DNA from: JADGQM01 sp964441945
GTDB taxonomy: Bacteria; Desulfobacterota; Syntrophobacteria; Syntrophobacterales; Syntrophobacteraceae
Assembly: GCA_964441945.1 (NCBI GenBank)
Contig: CAYTWB010000009.1
Coordinates: 7,287 to 71,286 of the forward strand
Reading direction: 5' to 3'
DNA: 64,000 nt
Shown in pieces: positions 7,320-16,104 of this stretch. The translations under genes and the position numbers were made by a program. Position 1 is the first letter of the stretch. Each line of letters starts with the position of its first letter. A model generated the notes under the pieces. That model was given only the letters and a program-made list of their open reading frames with translations. It was not told where the DNA came from and searched no databases.

Positions 7320-8330
7320 ATGAAAAGACTAAGACACGGGATATTCTTTCTGGCCGTTCTGATAACCGGCCTGGGGGTCTCCAACTCCTATCATCTGCAG
7401 CTCCTGACCTTTATCGGCATCAATACTCTGCTTGCCCTGGGCCTCAACATGCTCATGGGCTATGCCGGCCAGATCTCTCTGGGCCATGCCGCCTTCTACG
7501 GTCTCGGGGCCTATATCAGCGGTGTGCTGACCGCGACCATGAACTGGTCTCCATGGCTCGCTCTTCCCACCGCTGTTCTCGTGACGGCCCTGATAGCCTT
7601 TCTGGTAGCCTTACCGATGCTCAAGCTGACAGGCTACTATCTTGGAATGGGCACGCTGGGTTTCGGTATGATCACCTACATCATCTTTCGCCAGTGGGCT
7701 GATGTGACCGGGGGGGCTTCAGGTCTGGTGGGCATTCCTTCCCTTGCTGTCGGGCCCCTGTCGCTCGCATCCGGGAAATCCTGTTTCTTTCTGGTTTGGG
7801 GGGCGGTTTTGATATCGTTCCTCCTTTGTGAACGCCTGGTTGATTCCCGGGTGGGAAGGGCTTTGAGGGCCATTCACGACGGCGAACATGTTGCGGCCGC
7901 AATGGGAATCGACACAAGCCGCATCAAGGTTGGGGTCTTTGTCTTGAGCGCCGTACTGGCCGCCCTCGCAGGTTTTCTGTATGCGCATCTTGTAAGCTTT
8001 ATCAGCCCGAATTCATTTGATTTTGTGGTATCCATCCGGCTTGTTACGATGGTTGTCATCGGTGGCATGGCAAGCATCTGGGGATCCCTGCTGGGAGCGT
8101 CTCTGCTGACACTCCTGCCGGAATGGCTTCATGTCTTCACGGACTATGAAATGGTTGTATACGGGTCCATTCTCATGGCCATCATGATCTTTCTACCCCA
8201 GGGGTTGACTTGTGGCTTGCTGGACTTCTATGAGCGAACGGCAACCGCCTCCCGGCGCCTGGCGGCGCCCGCAAGACCGACCGCCGCCAGTCAAAAACCA
8301 GGGGTTGAGAACCAAGAGTCGATCGGATGA
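7320..8330 (+). CDS. livM: Branched-chain amino acid ABC transporter permease LivM
   Basis: Second inner-membrane permease of the Liv system, 336 aa, about nine to ten hydrophobic segments. The signature GLNMLMGYAGQISLGHAAFYGLGAY near residues 44-68 and the VGRALRAIHDGEHVAAAMGI cytoplasmic loop near 180-200 identify it. ATG at 7320 is preferred to the in-frame TTG at 7311 because the charged MKRLRHG start precedes the first helix directly. Its stop overlaps the livG start (ATGA), implying coupled translation. The last 25 residues are Ala/Pro-rich and poorly conserved. Confidence 0.9.
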   Translation: MKRLRHGIFFLAVLITGLGVSNSYHLQLLTFIGINTLLALGLNMLMGYAGQISLGHAAFYGLGAYISGVLTATMNWSPWLALPTAVLVTALIAFLVALPMLKLTGYYLGMGTLGFGMITYIIFRQWADVTGGASGLVGIPSLAVGPLSLASGKSCFFLVWGAVLISFLLCERLVDSRVGRALRAIHDGEHVAAAMGIDTSRIKVGVFVLSAVLAALAGFLYAHLVSFISPNSFDFVVSIRLVTMVVIGGMASIWGSLLGASLLTLLPEWLHVFTDYEMVVYGSILMAIMIFLPQGLTCGLLDFYERTATASRRLAAPARPTAASQKPGVENQESIG

Positions 8331-9121
8331 ATCTTCGCGAAGCCTCACCTGCCGCCTGCCAACCGATTCTCAGGGTTGAGTCCATTGCCAAGTCTTTTGG
8401 AGGGATTCAGGCACTCTACAACATCACCTTCGATGTCTCACCCGGAGCGATTCATGCAGTGATCGGCCCAAACGGTGCGGGGAAAACGACACTTTTCAAT
8501 ATCATTACCGGGGCCTACAAACCCGAAGAGGGTAGAATTTTCTATGAGGATACCGAGATTCAGGGCAGAGAAGTCCATGAAGCGGTGGTGCTGGGGATTG
8601 CCCGGACCTTTCAGAACGTGGAGCTTTTCGGCAGCATGACGGTCCTGGAAAACGTACTGGTCGGCCGGCACGTACGCATGCGTTGCGGTTTTTTGGGGGC
8701 AATGGCTCGCTGGCCGTGGGTGCGGAAAGAAGATCGCGAAGCACGCGATTACGCTCGGGAACTGTTGCAGTTCGTCGGTCTGGAAAGCGTAGCCGATCAG
8801 AGAAGCACGGATTTGCCTTTTGGGTGGCAGCGGTTTCTCGAGATTGCCCGCGCTTTGGCCACCCAGCCTCGACTGCTGCTTTTAGATGAACCCGCCTCGG
8901 GCCTCAATGCCGTGGAAACTCAGCAGCTGGGAGAGTTGTTGCAGCAAATCCGATCCCGGGGGATCACTCTCCTGCTGGTCGAACATGACATGGACCTGAC
9001 CATGGGGGTTTCCGACAAAATCCTGGTGCTGCACCAGGGGATGAAGCTTGCAGAAGGCACTCCCCGGGAGATCCAGAGCAACGAGGCGGTCATCAGTGCC
9101 TATCTGGGAACCGGGCACTAG
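8327..9121 (+). CDS. livG: Branched-chain amino acid ABC transporter ATP-binding protein LivG
   Basis: Cytoplasmic ABC ATPase, 264 aa. Walker A is GPNGAGKTT at 47-55, Q-loop FQNVELF at 95-101, Walker B LLLLDEP at 183-189 and H-loop LLVEHD near 216-221. The ABC signature, which in LivG proteins is normally LSYGQQRRLEIARAL, reads LPFGWQRFLEIARAL here (from residue 163), an uncommon substitution of the signature serine by proline. The LivG-specific insertion between Q-loop and signature (residues about 115-145) is present. It pairs with LivF to power transport. An extra 14-residue N-terminus precedes the ABC core. Confidence 0.9.
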   Translation: MNLREASPAACQPILRVESIAKSFGGIQALYNITFDVSPGAIHAVIGPNGAGKTTLFNIITGAYKPEEGRIFYEDTEIQGREVHEAVVLGIARTFQNVELFGSMTVLENVLVGRHVRMRCGFLGAMARWPWVRKEDREARDYARELLQFVGLESVADQRSTDLPFGWQRFLEIARALATQPRLLLLDEPASGLNAVETQQLGELLQQIRSRGITLLLVEHDMDLTMGVSDKILVLHQGMKLAEGTPREIQSNEAVISAYLGTGH

Positions 9122-9140
9122 GAAAAAGGATTGGGTTGAG

Positions 9141-9887
9141 ATGCTGCGCCTTCGCAATCTCAAATGCTACTACGGGAAGATCCGAGCGATCAGTGGTGTC
9201 AGTCTCTCGGTTCGTCAGGGTGAGCTCACCGCCCTTATCGGCGCCAACGGGGCCGGCAAAAGCACACTGCTCCAGGCGATCTGCGGTCTCATCCCCCACT
9301 GGGAAGGGGAAATCGACTTCGAAAAGAGATCGCTTCGGGGCATGAAACCTCCTGCCATTGTTCAGAAAGGAATCTCCCTGGTGCCCGAGGGGCGACTGCT
9401 GTTCGCTCCCATGAGCGTGCTGGACAATCTGAGGTTGGGCGCCTATCTGCGATACCGCAGTCGGGAGCATCACCAGCATATAGCCGAGGATTTGGAGAGT
9501 GTTATGGCGCTATTCCCCGTGCTTCGGGAACGGGCTGACCAACCCGCTGGCACCCTCTCAGGCGGAGAACAGCAGATGGTGGCCATCGGGCGGGCACTCA
9601 TGGCACGTCCCCGCCTCCTGCTTCTTGACGAACCTTCGATGGGATTGGCCCCGTTCCTCGTGAAACTCATCCTGGACACCCTGGTACAGCTGAAAGAACA
9701 AGGCATGACCATTCTGCTCATCGAACAGAATGCACGCGCCGCCCTGCAAATTGCTGACCGCGGCTATGTTCTCGAGAACGGCCGGATTGTGCTCGATGGG
9801 GTGGCCGAGGATTTGCTCGCCGATCAGGAGGTGAAGCGAGCTTATCTGGGCAAGGACTATCGTGAGTTCTATGAAGGGAGGATTTGA
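9141..9887 (+). CDS. livF: Branched-chain amino acid ABC transporter ATP-binding protein LivF
   Basis: Second cytoplasmic ATPase of the Liv importer, 248 aa. Walker A GANGAGKST at 34-42, canonical signature LSGGEQQMVAIGRAL, Walker B LLLLDEPSMGLAP and H-loop LLIEQN are all intact, and the C-terminus KRAYLGKDYREFYEGR is typical of LivF. The start is ATG 9141, behind GGAAAAAGGATTGGGTTGAG; an in-frame upstream start at 9048 would overlap livG by 74 bases and adds an unrelated basic extension. Since LivG has an altered signature, LivF may provide the fully canonical ATP site of the heterodimer. Confidence 0.93.
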   Translation: MLRLRNLKCYYGKIRAISGVSLSVRQGELTALIGANGAGKSTLLQAICGLIPHWEGEIDFEKRSLRGMKPPAIVQKGISLVPEGRLLFAPMSVLDNLRLGAYLRYRSREHHQHIAEDLESVMALFPVLRERADQPAGTLSGGEQQMVAIGRALMARPRLLLLDEPSMGLAPFLVKLILDTLVQLKEQGMTILLIEQNARAALQIADRGYVLENGRIVLDGVAEDLLADQEVKRAYLGKDYREFYEGRI

Positions 9888-9890
9888 GCG

Positions 9891-11201
9891 ATGCCCATTT
9901 GGAATGCCGGGGACGAATGCCTGGATCTTGAAGAGCGCGCCCAGCTGCAGATGGAAAGACTCCAGAGCACGCTGAATCGCGCTTATAAGAATGTCCCCTT
10001 CTACAGGAATCTTCTACAGAAGAACGGCACAGAGCCCACACGCATTGAATCGCTGCAAGACCTGCAACACCTGCCTTTTACCACGCGCGAGCATTTCAGT
10101 GACAATTACCCATATGGCCTCTTCGCTGTCCCCCTGCGGGACGTCGTGCGCATCCATACGGCCCGTGGGACGGCCCTGAAGCCCACTGTCAGCGGCTATA
10201 CCAAACAGGACCTGATTGTCTGGCGGGAGCTGGTGGCACGCTCTCTGTTTGCGGCAGGGGTATCAAAAAACGATATTCTGCAAATTGATGTAGACCCCGG
10301 CCTCATCAATTGGGGGCAAGCCTATAAGGATGGGGCGGAAGCCGTGGAGAGCAGCGTCATTCCCCTCACCATTCTGACCCCGGAAAAGCAGCTCATGCTC
10401 TTGCGGGACTACAAGACCTCTGTGCTCATCACCAGCCATTCGGCTGCAACACAGATGATGCATCTCGTGTTTCAAGCCAATCTCAATCCCAATGAACTGG
10501 CTCTAAAGACCGTTATACTGGTGGGAGATCCACCTGATGCGACGATTCAGGAACGCCTGAAAGACGAGCTCCATGTGAAGACATGGGTCCATTACGGGCT
10601 GAGCGAAGTACCGGGTCCGGCCCTGGCTTTCGAGTGCGAGGCACGCCAGGGGCTCCATGTGAGCGAGGATCACTTCCTTCCGGAGGTTGTTGATCCGGTA
10701 TCGGGGAAAGCGGTTCCTCCGGGCGTAGAGGGAGAATTGGTGTTGACCACACTCACCACCCGGGCGTTTCCCCTGCTTCGCTTTCGCACCGGGGACCGTG
10801 TCCGACTCCTGTCCGGGCCCTGTCCATGCGGCCGCAGCCTCTCCAGGATTGAGTGGCTTCCTGCACGCACCGATGAAATGATGGTGATCAGGGGTGTCAA
10901 GGTCCACCATCAACAGATTGTCTATCTCCTTGAAAAGAACCTTGGTTTTCTCCCAGGCTCCTATCGGTTCATGATCCGCAGCAGGGAACTTCGAGACATC
11001 CTGGAAGTATGGCTGAAAGCGGAGGATGCGATCTTTTCCGACGAGGTGAAAGAGATGGAACGGCTTTGCCTGCGCCTCGGCAAGGAATTGACTCAGGAGC
11101 TTGGAGTCCCGGTTGAGCTCCGTCTGAAAGAACAAAGCTCTTTCCATTCCATGCAGCCTTCCCAAGGCATTGAAGATCTTCGAATAAAGTCCACCGGATA
11201 A
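9891..11201 (+). CDS. PaaK-like protein lacking catalytic motifs
   Basis: A 436-aa paralogue of the PaaK at 3242, alignable from end to end (shared stretches include NVPFYR, LQDLQ-LPFTT, DNYP-GLFAVP, YGLSEV at 235-240, and the CPCGR zinc-like motif near 311). The catalytic motifs are lost: the P-loop SSGTTGKP is ARGTALKP (91-98), FGAEPWS is VGDPPDA (211-217), and the C-terminal SEGKAQRV with the adenylation lysine is replaced by a Ser/Gln-rich tail without the lysine. The ARTDEMMVIRG hinge (325-335) remains. It is probably unable to adenylate a substrate and may be a binding or regulatory subunit; function is unknown. ATG 9891 follows livF by 3 bases with GGGAGG upstream, so it is co-expressed with the transporter. 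Confidence 0.85.
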   Translation: MPIWNAGDECLDLEERAQLQMERLQSTLNRAYKNVPFYRNLLQKNGTEPTRIESLQDLQHLPFTTREHFSDNYPYGLFAVPLRDVVRIHTARGTALKPTVSGYTKQDLIVWRELVARSLFAAGVSKNDILQIDVDPGLINWGQAYKDGAEAVESSVIPLTILTPEKQLMLLRDYKTSVLITSHSAATQMMHLVFQANLNPNELALKTVILVGDPPDATIQERLKDELHVKTWVHYGLSEVPGPALAFECEARQGLHVSEDHFLPEVVDPVSGKAVPPGVEGELVLTTLTTRAFPLLRFRTGDRVRLLSGPCPCGRSLSRIEWLPARTDEMMVIRGVKVHHQQIVYLLEKNLGFLPGSYRFMIRSRELRDILEVWLKAEDAIFSDEVKEMERLCLRLGKELTQELGVPVELRLKEQSSFHSMQPSQGIEDLRIKSTG

Positions 11202-11307
11202 TTGACCGACAGCGGTCGGGTGACTTCTCCATTTTTTGTATTCCCAAAGTGTGGTAAGAGGGGAAGCGAGGCTTTCCCGGGGTTCGTTGTCAAGCCGTTT
11301 CAGGAAA

Positions 11308-12606
11308 ATGAGAATGGAAAACGCTCTATTCCCCAAATATCAAGAATCCGTTGATTATCTCTTTGGCCTGCAGAAATACGGCATCAAATTTGGCCTGAAT
11401 TCCACGGCAAATCTCCTCACCCGACTGGGAAATCCTCATCGGCGGCTGCGCTGCATCCACATAGCGGGGACCAACGGTAAGGGATCCACGGCGGCCATGC
11501 TGTCCGGTATTTTGAAGCAGCACGGTCTGCGAGTCGGTCTCTACACGTCGCCGCACCTGGTTCGATTTACCGAACGCTTCCGTATAGACGATGAGGAGGT
11601 CTCTCCTGAACGGATTTTTGAAATTTTTGGCCGTGTTCGCCGGCTAATCGACGATGCAGAGCCCCCCACCTTCTTCGAGGTCGTTACCAGCATGGCCTTT
11701 CAATACTTCGCTGAGGAAGAGGTGGATTGGGCGATTTTGGAGGTCGGGATGGGGGGACGGCTGGACGCGACCAATGTTGTACAGCCTGAAGTCTGTGTGA
11801 TCACCAATATTTCGTTCGATCACGAAGAGTACCTGGGGAATACTCTGGGCGCAATCGCCCGCGAGAAGGCGGGAATCATCAAGCATCGCGTTCCGGTTGT
11901 TACCGGGGCCCGCCAACCGCTGGTTCAGGCCATTCTCAAAGCCACATCCCTGAGACTGGAGGCACCCCTTTATCGCCAGGGAAAGGATTTCCGGACAAAG
12001 CGCAATACCGATGGTTCATTGCGGTACGAAGGATTGAAACGACGCTTTCCGTCTCTGGCACTCAACCTGGCGGGCGCTCATCAGTTATCCAACGCCGCTC
12101 TGGCCCTTGCAACGATCGAAGTTCTGGAGAACCATGGGGCCCTGAAACTGAACCCGGAAAACGTCCAGGAAGGCTTCCTCCGTGTCCGCTGGCCTGCTCG
12201 GATGGAGGTCCTGCAGGAGGACCCGCTCATCCTTCTGGACGGAGCTCATAATCCGCACGGAGCTGAGTGCCTGAGGGACGCGCTCAAACAGATCTTTCCC
12301 AAGCGCCGTCTCCATTTGGTGCTGGGAATCATGGCCGACAAAGACGTCCGAGGTATTCTCAAGCGATTGTTGCCGCTGGCCGAAACAGCCATCCTGACAC
12401 AACCGAGGTATGCACGAGCAGCCAATCCGGAAGCCTTGAGACGCCTGGCAAGGCCCTACATTCAGAAGCTCTACGTGGTTCCTGATCCGGAATCTGCAAT
12501 TCAACAGGCGAAATCTCTCGCTGCTCCCGAAGATGTAATCTGCATCGCTGGATCGCTTTACTTTGCGGGCGAGGTGAAGGAACTTTTCGGCGAACCGGCC
12601 TACTAG
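11308..12606 (+). CDS. folC: Dihydrofolate synthase/folylpolyglutamate synthase
   Basis: Mur-ligase family enzyme, 432 aa, that joins glutamate to dihydropteroate and elongates folate polyglutamates using ATP. The ATP-binding motif GTNGKGS is at 54-60, followed by TSPHLVRFTERFRI, the central-domain EVGMGGRLDATN, ITNISFDHEEYLG and the C-terminal-domain LLDGAHNPHG motif. The start is placed at ATG 11308 (ATG 11314 is equally possible); CAGGAAA lies upstream. The frame is open back to 11236 but that part is not family-like. It stands apart from the Liv cluster by 106 bases and precedes lptD by 44 bases. Confidence 0.93.
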   Translation: MRMENALFPKYQESVDYLFGLQKYGIKFGLNSTANLLTRLGNPHRRLRCIHIAGTNGKGSTAAMLSGILKQHGLRVGLYTSPHLVRFTERFRIDDEEVSPERIFEIFGRVRRLIDDAEPPTFFEVVTSMAFQYFAEEEVDWAILEVGMGGRLDATNVVQPEVCVITNISFDHEEYLGNTLGAIAREKAGIIKHRVPVVTGARQPLVQAILKATSLRLEAPLYRQGKDFRTKRNTDGSLRYEGLKRRFPSLALNLAGAHQLSNAALALATIEVLENHGALKLNPENVQEGFLRVRWPARMEVLQEDPLILLDGAHNPHGAECLRDALKQIFPKRRLHLVLGIMADKDVRGILKRLLPLAETAILTQPRYARAANPEALRRLARPYIQKLYVVPDPESAIQQAKSLAAPEDVICIAGSLYFAGEVKELFGEPAY

Positions 12607-12650
12607 CCGGTACGGCCTGTGAGGAGATTGGCGGAAGTGGAGTCGACACG

Positions 12651-14948
12651 GTGAGCTCACTTTTCGGTAACGGACCAAAGGCACTTGTCGGCCTGCATCG
12701 CGGCTGCCTTTTCACCGCTTTTTTCCGGCTCTGCTTTTTAGTTATCTTCCTGATCCATCCAGGGATTGCCTCCTCAGAGGGTCTACTCAAGACCGGCATG
12801 AGTCCGAAAGCCTTTGTCAGTTCGTCCCGGGACGCCTGGACAGTAGATGCCGATAGAATCATTTATGACTACCAGAAGAAGCTCTGCGAGGCGGACGGGA
12901 ATGTCCGGGTGAGCTCGGGCGATCGTTCCATTCAGGCGGATTGGATCCTTCTGGACACCCAAAAACAGGAGGTTGAGCTCAAGGGGCATGTCCTGCTGCG
13001 ATTCGGACCGAACTGGCTTCAGGGAGACCATGTCATCTGGAATCTGGATTCGGAAACCGGCTGGGTAGATGGCGGAAGGGCCTACTTTGCCGACACCCGC
13101 TTCTACGTGGAGGGCAAATCCATCGCCAAGACCGGTCAAAACACCTATGACCTGGACACGGGCTTTCTCACCACATGCGACCCCTCTAACGCAGACTGGA
13201 AAATCAAGTACGACAAGATGAACATAGAGGTAGGCGGATATGCCTGGGCCAGGAACGCCTCATTTTGGGCACGTAAAGTGCCTCTGCTCTACACTCCCGT
13301 GGTCGCTCTTCCCGTCAAGCAGGAGCGGCAGTCAGGGTTCCTCCTTCCCTGGGCGGGCACCTCGACGCTCAACGGCGCCCAGGGCGAATTGCCCTTCTTT
13401 TGGGCCATTCGCCAGGACATGGACGCCACGCTCTACGGGCGGATGATGGAGAAAAGAGGCTGGATGAGCGGTCTGGAATACAGGCTGAACAGTGATAAGC
13501 TGGGCGAAGGCATCTGGCAGTTCAACTACTTGTATGATCAAGCGAATGCTGATTTCGAGCGGGAACAGGGGTATCCGCTCCAGACGAGGAACCGTTTCTG
13601 GGTGCGCGCTCGTGACAATCTGAAGCTTCCCTATCAGATCACTGGGCATCTGGACCTGGATATGATCAGCGATCCCAACTACCTGAAGGAATTTCTCGGA
13701 GGCTCCACGGCATACGACTATTCCAACCGCATCTTCCGGGATCGCTTTGGGCGTGGGATCTTGAACGACAACACGGTTTCCTACCGAGAATCAACCCTCT
13801 ACCTGGAGCGGGCCTTTGAATCCAGCTTGATGAGTCTGGATAGTCGATACTGGGATCAAACCGACCGATCCCTGCAGAATCTGACTCTGCAACGGCTTCC
13901 CTCATTTTCATTCAGTGCTGTTCCCACACGGCTGAATGGTCTTCCCTTGTACTACAGCCTGCAGAGCTCCGTGACAGACTACTGGCGCAGCGAGGGAACA
14001 CGGGGAGGCAGACTGGACCTCTTCCCGCGCCTTTCCTATCCCCTCCATTGGGGGCCGTATCTGGACCTGGAACCCACGGCGGGAATCCGCTCAACCAACT
14101 ACTGGGTAGACTGGAAAGACAATTCAGCCAGCCCCTGGCAGGGGAGACTCCTGGCTGATGTCCGTGTCGAGCTCAGCAATCGCCTCAACCGCGTCTATTC
14201 TCTGAATGCAGGAAGTATTCAGGCGATCCAGCATGCGATACGGCCGGAAATCATTTATGAGTATGTCCCGCAGGTCAATCGCATCAATTCCATCCCCACC
14301 TTCGGCACACTGGAGAACAACCAGGCGCGCCACGATGTGCTTGCCGGCTTTTCAACCTTCCTGACTGCGAAGCGCGTTCAGAAGGATGCCGAAAACAATC
14401 CGGTCACAGACTACCTGGAACTGGCAAGGTTCGAGCTCCTGCAGCAGTTCAATATCGAAAAACCACCTCAGGACTGGGAATATAATCCCTTGCCCAAGAC
14501 CGGTTTCGCTGATCTTCTCATGCGCCTGGACATCATGCCGCAACGCTATCTCACTCTTTCCTATTATTCTACGCTGCTTCCGGACGAAAGCCGCTCCCTG
14601 CAACATGATCTCTACATGACCCTGGACAGTGGTCGCGGCCAGATGTTTCGACTGGGATACCAATACCGCTACGGTTTTCCCGTCGACGAAGTCATTGTAG
14701 AGTCGGGCATCAAAATCCTGCCCAACCTTTCTTTCAATACGTATCATGACTATTCATTCTACCGACAAGAGCTCTACAAGCAGGGGTATGGATTCAGGTT
14801 TCTTCGCGGATGCTGGGCCCTGGCGTTCACTTATGAAAGAGAACCGCAAGACCAACGCTTCATGGTTTCTATCAATCTCCTGGGATTAGGTTCTTTGGGC
14901 AGCAGTCCGGTAACAGGGTCTCTGGATCCTCTAACGGGAACGAGGTAG
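12651..14948 (+). CDS. lptD: LPS-assembly protein LptD
   Basis: Outer-membrane beta-barrel that inserts lipopolysaccharide into the outer leaflet together with LptE. 765 aa: an N-terminal membrane-spanning signal (residues about 20-43), an OstA/LptA-like periplasmic beta-jellyroll (about 60-185; repeated pattern of WTVDADRIIYDYQKK and LEADGNVRVSSG type) and a large C-terminal barrel ending in alternating aromatic strands. The sequence LLPWAG near 228 and tandem WxxxLxxR strands fit the LptD barrel. The start is GTG 12651, with no strong ribosome-binding site; a hairpin (ACCGGC/GCCGGT) spans the folC stop just upstream. Two cysteines near 179 and 729 are the only obvious disulfide candidates. 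Confidence 0.88.
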   Translation: MSSLFGNGPKALVGLHRGCLFTAFFRLCFLVIFLIHPGIASSEGLLKTGMSPKAFVSSSRDAWTVDADRIIYDYQKKLCEADGNVRVSSGDRSIQADWILLDTQKQEVELKGHVLLRFGPNWLQGDHVIWNLDSETGWVDGGRAYFADTRFYVEGKSIAKTGQNTYDLDTGFLTTCDPSNADWKIKYDKMNIEVGGYAWARNASFWARKVPLLYTPVVALPVKQERQSGFLLPWAGTSTLNGAQGELPFFWAIRQDMDATLYGRMMEKRGWMSGLEYRLNSDKLGEGIWQFNYLYDQANADFEREQGYPLQTRNRFWVRARDNLKLPYQITGHLDLDMISDPNYLKEFLGGSTAYDYSNRIFRDRFGRGILNDNTVSYRESTLYLERAFESSLMSLDSRYWDQTDRSLQNLTLQRLPSFSFSAVPTRLNGLPLYYSLQSSVTDYWRSEGTRGGRLDLFPRLSYPLHWGPYLDLEPTAGIRSTNYWVDWKDNSASPWQGRLLADVRVELSNRLNRVYSLNAGSIQAIQHAIRPEIIYEYVPQVNRINSIPTFGTLENNQARHDVLAGFSTFLTAKRVQKDAENNPVTDYLELARFELLQQFNIEKPPQDWEYNPLPKTGFADLLMRLDIMPQRYLTLSYYSTLLPDESRSLQHDLYMTLDSGRGQMFRLGYQYRYGFPVDEVIVESGIKILPNLSFNTYHDYSFYRQELYKQGYGFRFLRGCWALAFTYEREPQDQRFMVSINLLGLGSLGSSPVTGSLDPLTGTR

Positions 14949-15053
14949 CGTGCCGGCACTTGTAAACTCGGCCCTTTCTCTTCTACCGGCTTCGATGGGC
15001 ACCCGAACAACCTGAAGACTCGAGGATTTTTTTCACCGGGTAGCACCTCGTTA

Positions 15054-15082
15054 TTGACAAGAGGGCCCAGATCTTCTATAAA
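15054..15082 (+). promoter_or_regulatory. sigma70 promoter of rplM-rpsI
   Basis: TTGACA (15054-15059), a 17-base spacer and TATAAA (15077-15082) form a near-consensus promoter, followed by a roughly 40-base leader to the rplM start. Confidence 0.85.
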
Positions 15083-15128
15083 ACGCTGCTCCGGGTTTTA
15101 TATTTTTCTCGAATGTGGAGAATATTCA

Positions 15129-15557
15129 ATGAAAACGAATAGCGCCAAATTTGAGCCAGAACAACGCAAATGGATTCTGGTAGATGCCGAGAATCAGGTG
15201 CTCGGCAGACTTGCATCTCATATTGCCATGAGACTCAGAGGGAAACACCTGCCGACCTTTACCCCTCATGTGGATACGGGGGATTTCATCGTGGTCGTCA
15301 ATGCTGAGAAGGTTCATCTTACCGGACGAAAATGGGACCAGAAGATGTACTATCGGCACACCGGCTACATGAGCGGGATCAGATCCACTACAGCGCGCAA
15401 GCTTAACCAGGAGAAACCCGACCGGCTGATCCGCATGGCGGTGTGGGGAATGCTGCCGAAGAACCGGCTGGGACGCAAGCTGATTAAGAAATTAAAGATA
15501 TACAGTGGTCCGGAGCATCCTCATGAGGCCCAGCAACCTCAAAAGATGTCGCTGTAA
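15129..15557 (+). CDS. rplM: 50S ribosomal protein L13
   Basis: Ribosomal protein of the large subunit, 142 aa, the normal length. Recognisable L13 features are WILVDAENQVLGRLAS near residues 14-29, the HLPTFTPHVDTGDFIVVVNA segment, and YYRHTGYMSG; the C-terminal GMLPKNRLGR is also typical. ATG at 15129 follows GGAGAAT; the frame continues upstream to 15054 but overlaps the promoter, so it is not translated. It is followed by rpsI after 26 bases, the almost universal rplM-rpsI operon. Confidence 0.97.
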   Translation: MKTNSAKFEPEQRKWILVDAENQVLGRLASHIAMRLRGKHLPTFTPHVDTGDFIVVVNAEKVHLTGRKWDQKMYYRHTGYMSGIRSTTARKLNQEKPDRLIRMAVWGMLPKNRLGRKLIKKLKIYSGPEHPHEAQQPQKMSL

Positions 15558-15583
15558 GAATCATCATAGAATGGGGGATTCGA

Positions 15584-15979
15584 GTGATAGCGGAACAACG
15601 TTTTTATGCGACAGGAAAGCGGAAGACGGCAGTAGCCAGGGTCTGGCTTCAACCCGGCGCCGGCCGCATAACCATCAATAAGCGGACTCTGGATCGATAT
15701 GTGGATCGTGAGACGGCCAAGATGGTGATATTCCAGCCTCTGATACTGACCGGCACCTATGGAAAGATGGACGTGGCGGTCAATGTGCACGGCGGCGGCG
15801 ATTCCGGTCAAGCCGGTGCCATTCGTCACGGTATCTCCAAGGCCCTTCTGGAATACAATCCTGAATTTCGTGAAGTCTTGAAGCGGGCGGGATTCCTGAC
15901 GCGCGACCCCCGAGTGAAAGAGCGGAAGAAATACGGGCAACCTGGTGCCAGGGCCCGCTTCCAGTATTCAAAACGGTAA
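15584..15979 (+). CDS. rpsI: 30S ribosomal protein S9
   Basis: Small-subunit ribosomal protein, 131 aa. Diagnostic segments are YATGKRKTAVARVWLQPG at residues 8-25, VHGGGDSGQAGAIRHGI, and the basic C-terminal tail QPGARARFQYSKR that reaches the P-site tRNA. Translation starts at GTG 15584 behind GGGGGATTCGA. Second gene of the rplM-rpsI operon and followed by terminator-like hairpins. Confidence 0.97.
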   Translation: MIAEQRFYATGKRKTAVARVWLQPGAGRITINKRTLDRYVDRETAKMVIFQPLILTGTYGKMDVAVNVHGGGDSGQAGAIRHGISKALLEYNPEFREVLKRAGFLTRDPRVKERKKYGQPGARARFQYSKR

Positions 15980-16012
15980 GGTTATCGGGCACACCAATCT
16001 GGAGAAGGAAAT

Positions 16013-16086
16013 GGACAGGGCGATTGCGGCCTGTCCTGGGAAATGACGAGGGGTATCAGGCCAAGGGCAGGGTACCCCCTATTTTT
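16013..16086 (+). terminator. Two hairpins with T tract after rpsI
   Basis: GGACAGG (16013-16019) pairs with CCTGTCC (16030-16036), and GGGGTA (16050-16055) with TACCCC (16073-16078), the latter followed by CTATTTTTG. The second arm is a plausible intrinsic terminator for the ribosomal operon. Confidence 0.6.
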
Positions 16087-16104
16087 GCCTGATCGAGGTC
16101 ATTT

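Noticed and set aside
9048..9140. Longer N-terminus for livF
   Set aside because: Would overlap livG by 74 bases and adds a non-homologous basic extension; ATG 9141 has a proper ribosome-binding site.
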